Source: Actinoallomurus soli
GTDB taxonomy: Bacteria > Actinomycetota > Actinomycetes > Streptosporangiales > Streptosporangiaceae
Assembly (NCBI RefSeq): GCF_024055715.1
Contig: NZ_JAMXMV010000001.1
Coordinates: 744,001 to 808,000, forward strand
Direction: 5' to 3'
Length of the DNA stretch: 64,000 nt
The first letter of the stretch is position 1. Each line of letters begins with the position of its first letter. The notes under the pieces were generated by a model. The model worked only from the letters and a program-made list of their open reading frames with translations. It was not told where the DNA came from and did no database searches. This document shows, piece by piece, positions 50,266-60,600 of this stretch. Both the position numbers and the translations under genes were made by a program.

Positions 50266-52872
50266 ATGCGAATGCGCTCGATGCTTCGACCACGCCCCCT
50301 GCACGTCCTCGCCTGCCTCGCGCTCGGCGCGACGAGCACGGTCGTGGCCCTCTCGCCCGCGCGGGCCGACGGGCGGGAGGCGGCCGCGGCGGACGCGGCG
50401 ACGGCCCTCGCGGGCCTGCCCGCACCCGACTGGCGCAAGTACGTGCAGGGCACGTCGCACGCCGAGGTGTCGCCGGTGCGCATCGTCTCGACCACCGGGG
50501 ACGTGACGAACCCGAAGGGCCTGCTCGGCGAGGGCACGACCACCCTGCACCGCGAGGCGCCGAAGCCCAAGCCGGCCTGGCCCTCCGGCACCTCGGCCAC
50601 GGCCTCCTCCGACCACGCGCCCAACGGCGGCAACGACGGCACGCCCACCTCGTACGAGCCCGGCCACGCCGTCGACGGTGACGCCAAGACGTTCTGGAAC
50701 GACGCGAACCCCGACACCTATCCGGCCTGGCTGCAGATCACCAGCCCGACGCCCGTGAAGCTGCCGGGCATCACGGTCCTGTCCAACGGCGACGGCGTCC
50801 CGATGGACTTCACCGTCGCCACCTGGAACGGCTCGGCCTGGGTGACCCAGGCGACGGTGACCGGGAACACCGACGTCCAGCGCGCCGTGGCGTTCCCGCA
50901 GGAGGTCACGACCGATCAGGTGCGGATCACGGTCACCAAGGACCAGCCCAGCTCCCGGGGCGACTTCACCCGCATCAACGAGATCTGGCCCGGCGTCGTC
51001 TCCGATCCGGCGCAGGCGAGCGTCACCCTGGACTTCGGCAAGGTGGTCGTCGGCTATCCCACGCTCCGCTTCAAGGGCGCCTCCGACGACCACCCCGGCG
51101 TACGGCTGGCGTTCTCCGAGACCCTGCAGTACCTCACCGACCGGTCCGACTTCACCCGTTCGGACTTCTCCGGCGGGCCGGGCACCGACCAGTACGCGCC
51201 GCCCGAGAAGTCCACGACCTGGACCGACACCAAGGGCTGCCAGAGCGGCACGAAGGTCTGCGCGGACGGCCTGCACGGCTTCCGGTACATGAGGATCAGC
51301 CTGGACGCGCTGCAGAGCGACGCCCCCGTCGCCGAGCCGTACGGCACCGTCAAGCTCAAGGACGTGACCCTCCAGTCGACGGCGCTCCCGGGCGGCCCCG
51401 GCGCGTACCGGGGCTGGTTCGAGTCCTCCGACGACGCCCTGAACCGGTACTGGTACAACGCCTCCTACACGAACGAGCTGATCACGGACACGTTCCGCCC
51501 GGCCGACGTCGAGCCGCGGAACGCCGACAGCCCGAGCCTGGACGGCAAGCTGGTCCTGCAGGACGGCGCCAAGCGCGACCGCGACCCGTACGTCGGCGAC
51601 GTCGCCGTGTCGGGCCGCACCGACTACCTCACCCACGCGGTGCCCGAGGCGGCCCGCAACGTCCTCGCCGACCTGGCCGACCACCAGCGCGCCGACGGCT
51701 GGATCCCGCCCGCGTCGATCAACGACTACACGCTCCCGCTGTTCGACTACCCGCTGTGGTGGGTGACCTCCAGCTCGGACTACGTGCTCTACTCCGGCGA
51801 CACCGCGTACGCCGCGAAGTACTACCCGAACCTCGTCAAGACCCTCGACACCTGGTACCCCTCGGTCACCGACGCGCGCGGCCTGCTGTCGAAGGGCCTG
51901 AACGGCACCGGCGGTTACGGCGACTACGCCTTCCTGCCCCGCACCGGCGAGGTCACCTACTACAACGCGCTCTACGTGCAGGCGCTGAAGGACGCGGCCG
52001 GCCTGGCCCGCTCGCTCGGCCACACCGCCGACGCCGACCGCTGGCAGCAGCGCGCCCAGGACGTCGCGAAGGCGATCAACACGTACCTGTGGGACGCCAG
52101 GACCGGCGCGTACCTCGACTCGGGCACCGGCGCGGTCCGCCACGGACAGGACGGCAACGGCCTCGCGATCGTCGCGGGCGTCGCCTCCCCGGACCAGGCG
52201 GCCGCCGCGCTCGGTCACCTCGCCAAGACCACCGCCCAGCCGTACGGCAACGCGTTCATGGACAACGACACGCTGGTATCGGACGGCAGCAAGCGGGTGT
52301 ACGCCTTCACCTCCTACCCGGAGATCCAGGCGCGCTTCCAGTCGGGCCAGGCCGACTCCGCGATCGAGGAGATCAAGCGGTTGTACGGCTGGATGACGAC
52401 CCACGATCCCGGCATCACCGACTGGGAGGGGATCGGCGAGAACGGCTCGCTGTACGAGGGCGCCTACACCTCCATGGCGCACGGCTGGTCGACGGGCGTG
52501 GTGCCCGCGCTGAGCAACGACCTGCTCGGCGCCGTGCCGACCGGGCCGGGCTTCGCCACCTGGACGGTCGCGCCGAACCCCGGTTCCGTGCAGTGGGCCC
52601 GCGGCGTCCTGCCCACCCCGCACGGTGACCTGCGGGTGACCTGGACCCAGGGCCACGGGGCGATCCTCACCCTCGCCGTCGACTCGCCCACCGGCACCTC
52701 CGGCGACATCACGGTGCCGACCGGCGGGAGGCAGGTCGTCGTCCGCGTCGACGGCGCGGTCGCCTGGGACGGCACCGCCGCGCTCGCCCACCGGGCGACG
52801 ACCGACGGCGCCCACGTCACCCTGCACGGCTTCGGTGCCGGCCACCACACGATCCAGGTGACCGACCGGTGA
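50266..52872 (+). CDS. Secreted GH78-like rhamnosidase 2 with F5/8 type C domain
   Basis: An 868-residue exported protein from ATG 50266 (AGGGAG ten bases upstream). Signal peptide 1-35; a discoidin-like F5/8 type C domain about 95-240 (ATASSDHAPNGG, 'HAVDGDAKTFWNDANPDTYP', 'VTTDQVRITVTKDQPSSRGD'); beta domain with KVVVGYPTLRFKG near 268; helical barrel about 390-740. The acid-motif equivalent is DGAKRDRDPYVGD (433-445), a divergent type without Cys-Pro, and 'GENGSLYEGAYTSMAHGWST' near 725-744. It resembles a GH78-related group also seen in fungi. Rhamnosidase activity is likely from context but less certain than for its neighbours. Confidence 0.82.
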   Translation: MRMRSMLRPRPLHVLACLALGATSTVVALSPARADGREAAAADAATALAGLPAPDWRKYVQGTSHAEVSPVRIVSTTGDVTNPKGLLGEGTTTLHREAPKPKPAWPSGTSATASSDHAPNGGNDGTPTSYEPGHAVDGDAKTFWNDANPDTYPAWLQITSPTPVKLPGITVLSNGDGVPMDFTVATWNGSAWVTQATVTGNTDVQRAVAFPQEVTTDQVRITVTKDQPSSRGDFTRINEIWPGVVSDPAQASVTLDFGKVVVGYPTLRFKGASDDHPGVRLAFSETLQYLTDRSDFTRSDFSGGPGTDQYAPPEKSTTWTDTKGCQSGTKVCADGLHGFRYMRISLDALQSDAPVAEPYGTVKLKDVTLQSTALPGGPGAYRGWFESSDDALNRYWYNASYTNELITDTFRPADVEPRNADSPSLDGKLVLQDGAKRDRDPYVGDVAVSGRTDYLTHAVPEAARNVLADLADHQRADGWIPPASINDYTLPLFDYPLWWVTSSSDYVLYSGDTAYAAKYYPNLVKTLDTWYPSVTDARGLLSKGLNGTGGYGDYAFLPRTGEVTYYNALYVQALKDAAGLARSLGHTADADRWQQRAQDVAKAINTYLWDARTGAYLDSGTGAVRHGQDGNGLAIVAGVASPDQAAAALGHLAKTTAQPYGNAFMDNDTLVSDGSKRVYAFTSYPEIQARFQSGQADSAIEEIKRLYGWMTTHDPGITDWEGIGENGSLYEGAYTSMAHGWSTGVVPALSNDLLGAVPTGPGFATWTVAPNPGSVQWARGVLPTPHGDLRVTWTQGHGAILTLAVDSPTGTSGDITVPTGGRQVVVRVDGAVAWDGTAALAHRATTDGAHVTLHGFGAGHHTIQVTDR

Positions 52873-52901
52873 CCCGGGCCGCCCGCACCTGAGGAGACCA
52901 C

Positions 52902-52928
52902 GGCGGGCGGCGGCCCCGGCCGCCCGCC
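52902..52928 (+). terminator. Hairpin after rhamnosidase 2
   Basis: GGCGGGCGG (52902-52910) pairs perfectly with CCGCCCGCC (52920-52928) around a nine-base loop, just before the rhamnosidase 3 leader. Confidence 0.6.
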
Positions 52929-52979
52929 CGCCGCATCGGGGAGTGTCCATCCGCCGGAACCCAGAAGGGGAACCCGAGA

Positions 52980-55900
52980 ATGCGACTCGTACCAAGGTCC
53001 ACCCGCCTACCACTGTCCGTCCTCGCCATCGCGTCCACCACGCTCACGACCACGACCGTGGCCGGCACCGCCCCCGCGTTCGCCGCGTCCACGCCCGTAC
53101 GGGTGGCCGCGACGACGACCGAGCGTGCGACCGACCCCATCGGGATCGACGCCGCCCGGCCGCGCCTCGGCTGGCGGCTGGACTCGGCCGCCCGCGGCCA
53201 GTCGCAGACCGCGTACGAGGTCGCCGTCGGCTCGAAGCCGCGCGCGGCCGACGTCTGGGACAGCGGGCGCGTGCAGAGCCCGCAGTCCGTGGACGTCGCC
53301 TACGGCGGGCCCGCGCTCGCGCCGGCCCACCGGTACTACTGGCGCGTCCGCGTCTGGGACGCGCAGGGCAAGACCACGGCCTGGAGCAAGGTCTCCTTCT
53401 TCGAGACGGGCCTGTCCGCCGAGGACTGGACGGCGTCGTGGATCGGCGGCTCGGCCACCACGCCGAGCCTGTCGGGCGCGCACTGGATCTGGTACCCGGA
53501 AGGGGACCCGGCCTCGAGCGAACCCGTGTCGACCCGGTACTTCCGCCGGACCGTCGACCTCGGCAGCGGGGCGATCACCCGTGCCCTGTTCACCCTCACC
53601 GCCGACGACGGCTTCACGCTCTACGTCAACGGGACGCGGATCGCCGCCTCGCCCCAGGTCACGGACTCCTGGAAGCAGGGGCAGCTCGCCGACGTCACCA
53701 AGGCGCTGCACCCCGGGACCAACACGATCGCGATCGCGGCGGTCAACACCACCGAGAGCCCGGCCGGGCTGATCGGCCGGCTGCACGTCGAACGCTCCGG
53801 AGCCGACCCGGTCGACGTCATCACCGACGGGTCGTTCAAGGCCGCCAAGGACGCCGCGGACGGCTGGGAGCAGCCCGGCTTCGACGACTCCTCCTGGCCC
53901 GCCGCCAAGGACACCGCCGCGTACGGGCAGGGACCCTGGGGCACCCAGGTCATCGAGCCGTCGCAGCCCGTCCCGTACCTTCGGCGCGGCTTCACGGTGA
54001 CCAAGCGCGTCGCCGCCGCCCGCCTGTACGTCAGCGCGCTCGGCCTGTACGAGGCCCGCATCAACGGCCGGCGCGTCGGCGACGACCACTTCGACCCGGG
54101 CTGGACCGACTACACCAAGCGCGTGCAGTACCAGACGTACGACGTCACCTCGCTGCTGCGGCGCGGGGACAACGCGATCGGCGCGCTGCTCGGCGACGGC
54201 TGGTACTCCGGCAACATCGGTTTCGCCGGCACGCACGTGTACGGCACGCGGCCCTGGTTCCTCGGGCAGCTGCGGATCGACTACGCCGACGGCACCTCCC
54301 AGACCGTCGGCACGGACGGGTCGTGGAAGACCGCGCCCAGCCCGATCGCGGCGTCCGACATCTACATGGGCGAGACCTACGACGCCCGGAACGAGCAGGC
54401 CGGCTGGGACCGCCCCGGCTTCGACGACTCCTCCTGGCAGGCGGCCGAGACGGGCACCGGAGTGAAGGCGAACCTGGTCGCGCAGTCCGCCCCGCCGGTG
54501 CGCGTCCAGACGGTGCTGCACCCGAAGAAGATGACCGAGCCGAAGCCCGGCACGTACATCTTCGACCTGGGCCAGAACATGGTCGGCTGGAACCGGCTCA
54601 CCGTCTCCGGCCCGGCCGGCACCACGGTGACGATCCGCAACGGTGAGGTGCTGAACCCCGACGGCACGCTCTACACGACCAACCTGCGGAACGCGGCCGA
54701 CACCGACCGGTACACCCTCAAGGGCGGCGGCACCGAGACGTACGAGCCGCGCTTCACCTACCGCGGCTACCGGTACGTCGAGATCACCGGCTACCCGGGC
54801 AAGCCGGATCTGAACGCCATCGCGGGGGTCGTCGCGAACGCCGACGCGCCACAGGCCGGCACGCTGACCACCTCCGACCCGCTGGTGAACCAGATCCAGC
54901 ACAACATCGTGTGGGGCCAGCGAGGCAACTTCTTCAGCGTCCCCACCGACTGCCCGCAGCGCGACGAACGCCTGGGCTGGACCGGCGACATCACCGCGTT
55001 CGCGCCCACGTCCACGTTCAACATGGACGCGGACACGTTCCTGGCCAAGTTCGCCACGGACCTGACCGACGCGCAGCACTCCGACGGGTCGTTCACCAAC
55101 GTCGCGCCCGACGTCGGCAACACCGGCTCCGGCACGGCGGCCTGGGGCGACGCGGGCGTCGTCGTCCCGTACACGCTGTGGCAGCGGTACGGCGACCTGC
55201 GGGTCGTCCGGGACCACTACGACGCGATGAAGAAGTGGATCTCCTACCTGGAGAGCCACAGCAGCGGCCTGATCCGGCCCAACGAGGGGTACGGCGACTG
55301 GCTCAACGTGAACGACGACACCCCGAGAGACCTCATCGGCACCGCCTACTTCGCGCACTCCACCGACCTGATGGCGCAGATGGCGGAGGCCGTCGGCGAC
55401 TCCGCCGGCGCGGCGTCCTACCGGAGCCTGCTGGGCCGGATCAAGGACGCGTTCGACGCGAGGTTCGTCACGCCGGACGGCACCGTGGGCAACGGCAGCC
55501 AGACCTCGTACGTGCTGGCGCTCTCGTTCGGCCTGCTGCCGGACGCGCAGACCGGCCCGGCGGCGGACAGGCTGGTCGCGAACATCGACGCGCACGGCGG
55601 TCACCTGACCACCGGGTTCCTCGGCACCGGCGCGCTGCTGCCGGTGCTGACCGCGACCGGCCACACGGACGTGGCGTACCGCATCCTCGGCCAGAGGACC
55701 TTCCCGTCATGGGGCTATGAGATCGGCAACGGCGCGACCACGATCTGGGAGCGCTGGGACGGCATCAAGCCCGACGGCACCTTCAACGACCCGGGGATGA
55801 ACTCCTTCAACCACTACGGGCTCGGCGCGGTCGGCGACTGGATGTACCAGAACATCGGCGGCATCGCCCCGGCCGCGCCCGGCTACCAGCGGACGATCAT

Positions 55901-56165
55901 CCGTCCGCGTCCCGGCGGGTCGCTGACGTCGGCGTCGGCGAGCTACCGGTCCGCCTACGGCGACATCGCCACCCGGTGGCGGCGGTCGGGGAACCGCTTC
56001 AGCCTCGACGTCACCGTGCCGGTGAACACCACCGCCGAGGTGTGGGTGCCGGCCAAGGACGCGAGCAAGGTCGCCGGGGACGGCGCGAAGCCCGTCCGGT
56101 CCCAGGACGGCTACGCCGTGTTCGACGTCGGCTCGGGCCGCTGGCACTTCGACAGCCGCGGCTGA
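52980..56165 (+). CDS. Secreted GH78 alpha-L-rhamnosidase 3
   Basis: A 1061-residue exported enzyme with the domain plan of Streptomyces avermitilis SaRha78A. Signal peptide 1-35 (ending AFAAS); Fn3-like domain with YYWRVRVWDAQGKTTAWS; a beta domain with WIWYPEGDP and 'FTLTADDGFTLYVNGTRI' near 200; rhamnosidase N domain with 'YVSALGLYEARINGRRVGDD'; (alpha/alpha)6 barrel from about 640; C-terminal beta sandwich. The general acid is E662 in DCPQRDERLGWTGD and the likely base E924 in TTIWERWDG, equivalents of E636 and E895 in SaRha78A. Of the four paralogues it is the most canonical. Followed by a 16-bp hairpin. Confidence 0.95.
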   Translation: MRLVPRSTRLPLSVLAIASTTLTTTTVAGTAPAFAASTPVRVAATTTERATDPIGIDAARPRLGWRLDSAARGQSQTAYEVAVGSKPRAADVWDSGRVQSPQSVDVAYGGPALAPAHRYYWRVRVWDAQGKTTAWSKVSFFETGLSAEDWTASWIGGSATTPSLSGAHWIWYPEGDPASSEPVSTRYFRRTVDLGSGAITRALFTLTADDGFTLYVNGTRIAASPQVTDSWKQGQLADVTKALHPGTNTIAIAAVNTTESPAGLIGRLHVERSGADPVDVITDGSFKAAKDAADGWEQPGFDDSSWPAAKDTAAYGQGPWGTQVIEPSQPVPYLRRGFTVTKRVAAARLYVSALGLYEARINGRRVGDDHFDPGWTDYTKRVQYQTYDVTSLLRRGDNAIGALLGDGWYSGNIGFAGTHVYGTRPWFLGQLRIDYADGTSQTVGTDGSWKTAPSPIAASDIYMGETYDARNEQAGWDRPGFDDSSWQAAETGTGVKANLVAQSAPPVRVQTVLHPKKMTEPKPGTYIFDLGQNMVGWNRLTVSGPAGTTVTIRNGEVLNPDGTLYTTNLRNAADTDRYTLKGGGTETYEPRFTYRGYRYVEITGYPGKPDLNAIAGVVANADAPQAGTLTTSDPLVNQIQHNIVWGQRGNFFSVPTDCPQRDERLGWTGDITAFAPTSTFNMDADTFLAKFATDLTDAQHSDGSFTNVAPDVGNTGSGTAAWGDAGVVVPYTLWQRYGDLRVVRDHYDAMKKWISYLESHSSGLIRPNEGYGDWLNVNDDTPRDLIGTAYFAHSTDLMAQMAEAVGDSAGAASYRSLLGRIKDAFDARFVTPDGTVGNGSQTSYVLALSFGLLPDAQTGPAADRLVANIDAHGGHLTTGFLGTGALLPVLTATGHTDVAYRILGQRTFPSWGYEIGNGATTIWERWDGIKPDGTFNDPGMNSFNHYGLGAVGDWMYQNIGGIAPAAPGYQRTIIRPRPGGSLTSASASYRSAYGDIATRWRRSGNRFSLDVTVPVNTTAEVWVPAKDASKVAGDGAKPVRSQDGYAVFDVGSGRWHFDSRG

Positions 56166-56171
56166 CAGACC

Positions 56172-56212
56172 GGCGGCGGGCTCGCGGAACCGGCCACCGC
56201 GGGCCCGCCGCC
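56172..56212 (+). terminator. Hairpin after rhamnosidase 3
   Basis: GGCGGCGGGCTCGCGG (56172-56187) pairs with CCGCGGGCCCGCCGCC (56197-56212): 16 pairs with one G-U wobble in RNA, nine-base loop, seven bases after the stop and 21 before the isomerase-like gene. Confidence 0.75.
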
Positions 56213-56233
56213 TCAGAAAGAAGGAGAAGGAAG

Positions 56234-57640
56234 ATGACCGACACGAAGGTCCGCGTAGGACTGGTCGCGGGCGGGCTCGGCGCGTACTGGCCGCAGTTCC
56301 CCGACCTGCTGCCGCAGTTGAAGCGGTCCGCCGAGCGCGTCTCGACGCGGATGCGCGCGCTCGGGGCGGACGTCGTGGACGTCGGCTTCATCTCCGACGC
56401 GCAGGAGGGCGCCGCCGCCGCGGAGAGGCTGCGGGTCGCGGACTGCGACCTCATCGTCGGCTTCCTGACGACGTACATGACCGCGACGATGCTGGTCCCG
56501 ATCGCCCAGCGCAGCGGCGCCCCCGTCCTGCTGATCAACCTGCAGCCGACCGAGTCGATGGACCACGCGACCTTCGACACCGGCCAGTGGCTGGCCTACT
56601 GCGGCGCCTGCCCGCTGCCGGAGATGGCCAACGCGTTCCTGCGCTGCGGCATCCCGTTCCGCTCGGTGTCGGGGTACGTCGAGGACGAGCGGGCCTGGGC
56701 GAAGATCGGCCGCTGGGTGCGGGCGGCGGGCGTACGGGCGGCCCTGCGCCGGGGCCGGCACGGGCTCATGGGCCACCTGTACCCGGGCATGCTCGACGTC
56801 TCCACCGACCTGACCCTCGTGCCGGCGAACTTCGGCGGTCACATGGAGGTCCTGGAGTTCGACGACCTGCGGGTCCGCGTCGAGAAGGTCACCGACGCCG
56901 AGGCGGAGGCCAAGAAGAAGGAGGCCGAGGAGGTCTTCGAACTGGCCGACTCGGTCAACGACGAGGACTTCTCCTGGGCGGCGCGCGTCGCGGTCGGCCT
57001 CGACCGGCTGGTCGAGGACTTCGAGCTCGGCAGCCTCGCCTACTACCACCGCGGCCTGGATGGCGAGGTCCACGAGCGTCTCGGCGCGGGCATGATCCTC
57101 GGCGCGTCGCTGCTGACCGCGCGCGGCGTCCCGGCCGTCGGCGAGTACGAGCTGCGCACCTCGCTGGCGATGCTGATCATGGACCGGCTCGGCGCGGGCG
57201 GCTCCTTCACCGAGCTGCAGGCGCTGGACTTCCAACGGGGCCACGTCGAGATGGGCCACGACGGCCCGGCGCACCTGGCCATCAGCGACTCCCGGCCGCT
57301 GCTGCGCGGCCTCGGCGTCTACCACGGCAAGCGCGGGTGGGGCGTGTCCGTGGAGTTCGACGTCAAGCACGGGCCGGTGACGGCGTTCGGCCTCCGGCAG
57401 GGCCGCGACGGCCGGTTCGCGTTCATCGTGTCCGAGGGCGAGGTCGTCGACGGGCCGCTCCTGCAGATCGGCAACACGACCTCGCGCGTCGACTTCGGCT
57501 GCGACCCGGGGGAGTGGACCGACGCCTGGAGCGCCACCGGCATCTCGCACCACTGGGCCCTCGGCACCGGCCACCGGCTCGCCGACCTGCGCGCCCTCGC
57601 GGACCTGATGGAAGTCGAACTGATCCACGTACGCCCCTGA
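56234..57640 (+). CDS. L-arabinose/L-fucose isomerase family protein
   Basis: A 468-residue cytoplasmic protein of the AraA-like isomerase fold; ATG 56234 follows GGAGAAGGAAG. Segments: VRVGLVAGGLGAYWPQFP near 6, 'CDLIVGFLTTYMTATMLVPI' near 75, 'RSVSGYVEDERAW' near 140. Likely metal ligands: Glu in AVGEYELRTSLAM near 303, Glu/Asp in 'SFTELQALDFQRGHVEMGHD' near 325-344 with its His, and a C-terminal His pair ISHHWALG near 438. The family interconverts aldoses and ketoses, but this subgroup is uncharacterised as far as I know. Between two rhamnosidase genes, it may act on a second sugar released from the same glycan. Confidence 0.82.
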   Translation: MTDTKVRVGLVAGGLGAYWPQFPDLLPQLKRSAERVSTRMRALGADVVDVGFISDAQEGAAAAERLRVADCDLIVGFLTTYMTATMLVPIAQRSGAPVLLINLQPTESMDHATFDTGQWLAYCGACPLPEMANAFLRCGIPFRSVSGYVEDERAWAKIGRWVRAAGVRAALRRGRHGLMGHLYPGMLDVSTDLTLVPANFGGHMEVLEFDDLRVRVEKVTDAEAEAKKKEAEEVFELADSVNDEDFSWAARVAVGLDRLVEDFELGSLAYYHRGLDGEVHERLGAGMILGASLLTARGVPAVGEYELRTSLAMLIMDRLGAGGSFTELQALDFQRGHVEMGHDGPAHLAISDSRPLLRGLGVYHGKRGWGVSVEFDVKHGPVTAFGLRQGRDGRFAFIVSEGEVVDGPLLQIGNTTSRVDFGCDPGEWTDAWSATGISHHWALGTGHRLADLRALADLMEVELIHVRP

Positions 57641-57689
57641 GATTTGCCACCACGCACACGTCGGGGGACGTTCTTTTCGAGGAGAAGGT

Positions 57690-60600
57690 GTGACGATCAC
57701 CGCACACATGCGCGGGATGCCACGGCTGCTGGTGCCGGTCGCGCTCGCGCTCGCCGCGGTCCTGGCGCCGGGAGCGCCGGCCCGCGCGGACGCCGCGCGG
57801 CTCGGCGCGACCGGCCTGCGCACCGACGCGCTGACCACCGCGCTCGGCATCGACGGCGCCACGCCGACGCTGAGCTGGCGGCTCACCGCGCCCGGCCACG
57901 ACGAGGCGCAGGCCGCCTACCAGATCCAGGCCGCCTCCACCCGTGACGGGCTGGCCCACCCCGACCTGTGGGACTCGGGCCGGGTCGCGGCCACGAGCGC
58001 GAGCGCCGTCTACCGGGGCTCGGCGCCGAAATCGCGGGAGCGCGTGTGGTGGCGCGTCCGTGTCTGGGACGCGGCCGGCCGGGTCTCGGACTGGAGCGAT
58101 CCGGCCTGGTGGGAGATGGGCCTGACCGCCAAGGACGACTGGTCGGCCAAGTGGATCGGCGACGACCGGTGGGTGAATCGCAAGCCCACGCCCGTCACCG
58201 TCAAGGTGCCCGCGCAGGACGCCCGGTACGTCCGGGTGGACGTCACGAAGCTGGGGCTGCCGATCGTCGAGGGCGGCTCGCTGCTGTCCCGGCTGCAGCT
58301 CGCCGAGATCGTCGTCGCCGACTCGGCGCACCCGGACGCCGACCTGGCCGAGGGCGCCATCGCCACCGCCTCTGACGTGCGCAGCTACCCCGGCAAGTGG
58401 GAGCCGGAGTACCTGACCGACGGGTCGCTCAGTACCGAGCAGGCGCCGTTCGGCTACACCAGCAACGCCTACAAGTCCCAGGACCCGGGCCACGACATCT
58501 GGGTGCAGCTCGACCTCGGGCAGACCCGGCACTTCGACCAGGTCGTGCTCTACCCGCGCACCGACACGATGACCGACGACGGGAAGACCCCGAACTTCCC
58601 CGTCGATTTCACCGTGCAGACCGGGGACGACACCGCGAACCTGCGCACCGTCACCACGGTCACCGGGCAGGAGCCGCCGCCGGCGTACCACACCGACTTC
58701 CCGCCGCTGCCGATCCTCGCCAAGCAGTTCGACCTGGGCAAGGACGTCCGCGACGCGCGGCTCTACATCACCGCGCTCGGCCTCTACGACGCCACCATCA
58801 ACGGCAGGCCGGTCAGCGACGCGGTGCTGGAGCCGCCGAACACCGACTACCGCAAGCGCGTCGTCTACTCCACCTACGACGTGACCCGGCTGCTGCGCAC
58901 GGGCGGCAACGCGATCGGCGTCCGCCTCGGCAACGGCACCTACAACGTCGCCCCCACCGCCGACCGGTACACCAAGTACGTCGGCGCGCAGGGCGCGCCG
59001 CGCCTGCTCGCCCAGCTCGAGGTGACGCTGAAGGACGGCACGACCCAGAGGATCGCCACCGACGCGTCCTGGCGCAGCGACCTGGGACCGACGACGTTCT
59101 CGCAGTGGTACGGCGGCGAGGACGAGGACGCCCGCCGCGACCAGCCCGGCTGGGACGCCCCCGGCGCGGACCTGTCCGGCTGGCGGCCCGCCGTCGAGAC
59201 CGCCGATCTGGGCATCGCCGTCGCCGCGCGGACGTCCCCGCCGATCGTCCCGGTCGGCCGGGAGCACACCGCGGCGATCAGCCACCCCGAGTCCGGGACG
59301 TACGTCTTCGACATGGGCGCCAACGTCTCGGGCTGGCCGGTGCTGCACGTCAGCGGGCCGCGCGGCACGACCCTCACGATCAAGCCGGGGGAGCGGCTCG
59401 GCGATGACGGCCTCGTCGACCAGGGCACGATGATCGCCGGCGGCGACCGGCAGCCGCCCGTCGAGGACCACTACACCCTCGCCGGCGGCGGCACGGAGAC
59501 CTGGCACCCGCGCTTCGTCTACCACGGCTTCCGCTACCTCCAGGTGACCGGCCTGCCGTCGGCGCCTACCACGGGTGACGCCGAGGCGATCGTGCTGCGC
59601 GCCGACAACGCGGCGGCGGGCACGTTCAGCAGCTCGGACCTGCTGTTGAACGACATCCACAAGATCACGCAGGCGTCGATCGCCGGCAACATGTTCAGCA
59701 TCCTCACCGACTGCCCGGACCGGGAGAAGCTCGGCTGGCTGGAGCAGACCCACCTGGTGCAGGGGTCCGTCGCGCGCGACTTCGACGTCGAGGCCTACTA
59801 TCGCGACTTCCTGCAGAACGTCGCCGAGGCCCAGCTGCCCGACGGGCACGTGCCCGACATCGCCCCCGAGTACGTCGTCTTCAGCGGCTCGGCCCGCGAC
59901 GACCCGAACTGGGGCAGCGCGATCATCATGGCCGCCTGGCAGCACTACCAGTCCTACGGCGACGCCGGCACGCTGCGCACCTACTTCCCGGCCATGGGCC
60001 GGTACTTCGACTACCTGACGTCGAAGGCGAGCGGGAGCCTGCTGAACTATGGCTACGGCGACTGGGCCGGCACCGACTCCTCCACGCCGGTCGGCATCGC
60101 CGCGAGCTACGGCTACTACCGGGACGCCGTCGCGCTCGGAAAGATCGCCCGGCTTCTCGGCGAGGACCCGTCCAAGTACGACAGCGCGGCCGTCAAGACC
60201 GCCGCGGCGTTCAACACCAAGTACCTCAAGGACGGGACGTACGGCTCGGGCAGCCAGGCCGGTGACGCGTTCGCCCTGGACATGGGCGTCGTGCCCGCCG
60301 ACCAGCGGCAGGCCGTCACCGACCACCTGGTCACGTCCATCGAGGACAAGGGCTACCACCTGACCGTCGGGGAGATCGCGCTGCCCGCGGTGTTCCGGGT
60401 GCTGTCCGCCGCCGGCCGGGACGACGTGCTGCTGAGGATCGCCCAGCAGGTCACCGCGCCGAGCTATGGCTACCAGGTGGTGCACGGCGCGACCACGCTG
60501 ACGGAGTACTGGGACGGCCCGACCGGCTACGGCTCCCAGGACCACTTCATGCTCGGCGCGATCGACGAGTGGTTCAATGCGGGCCTGGCCGGCATCCGGC

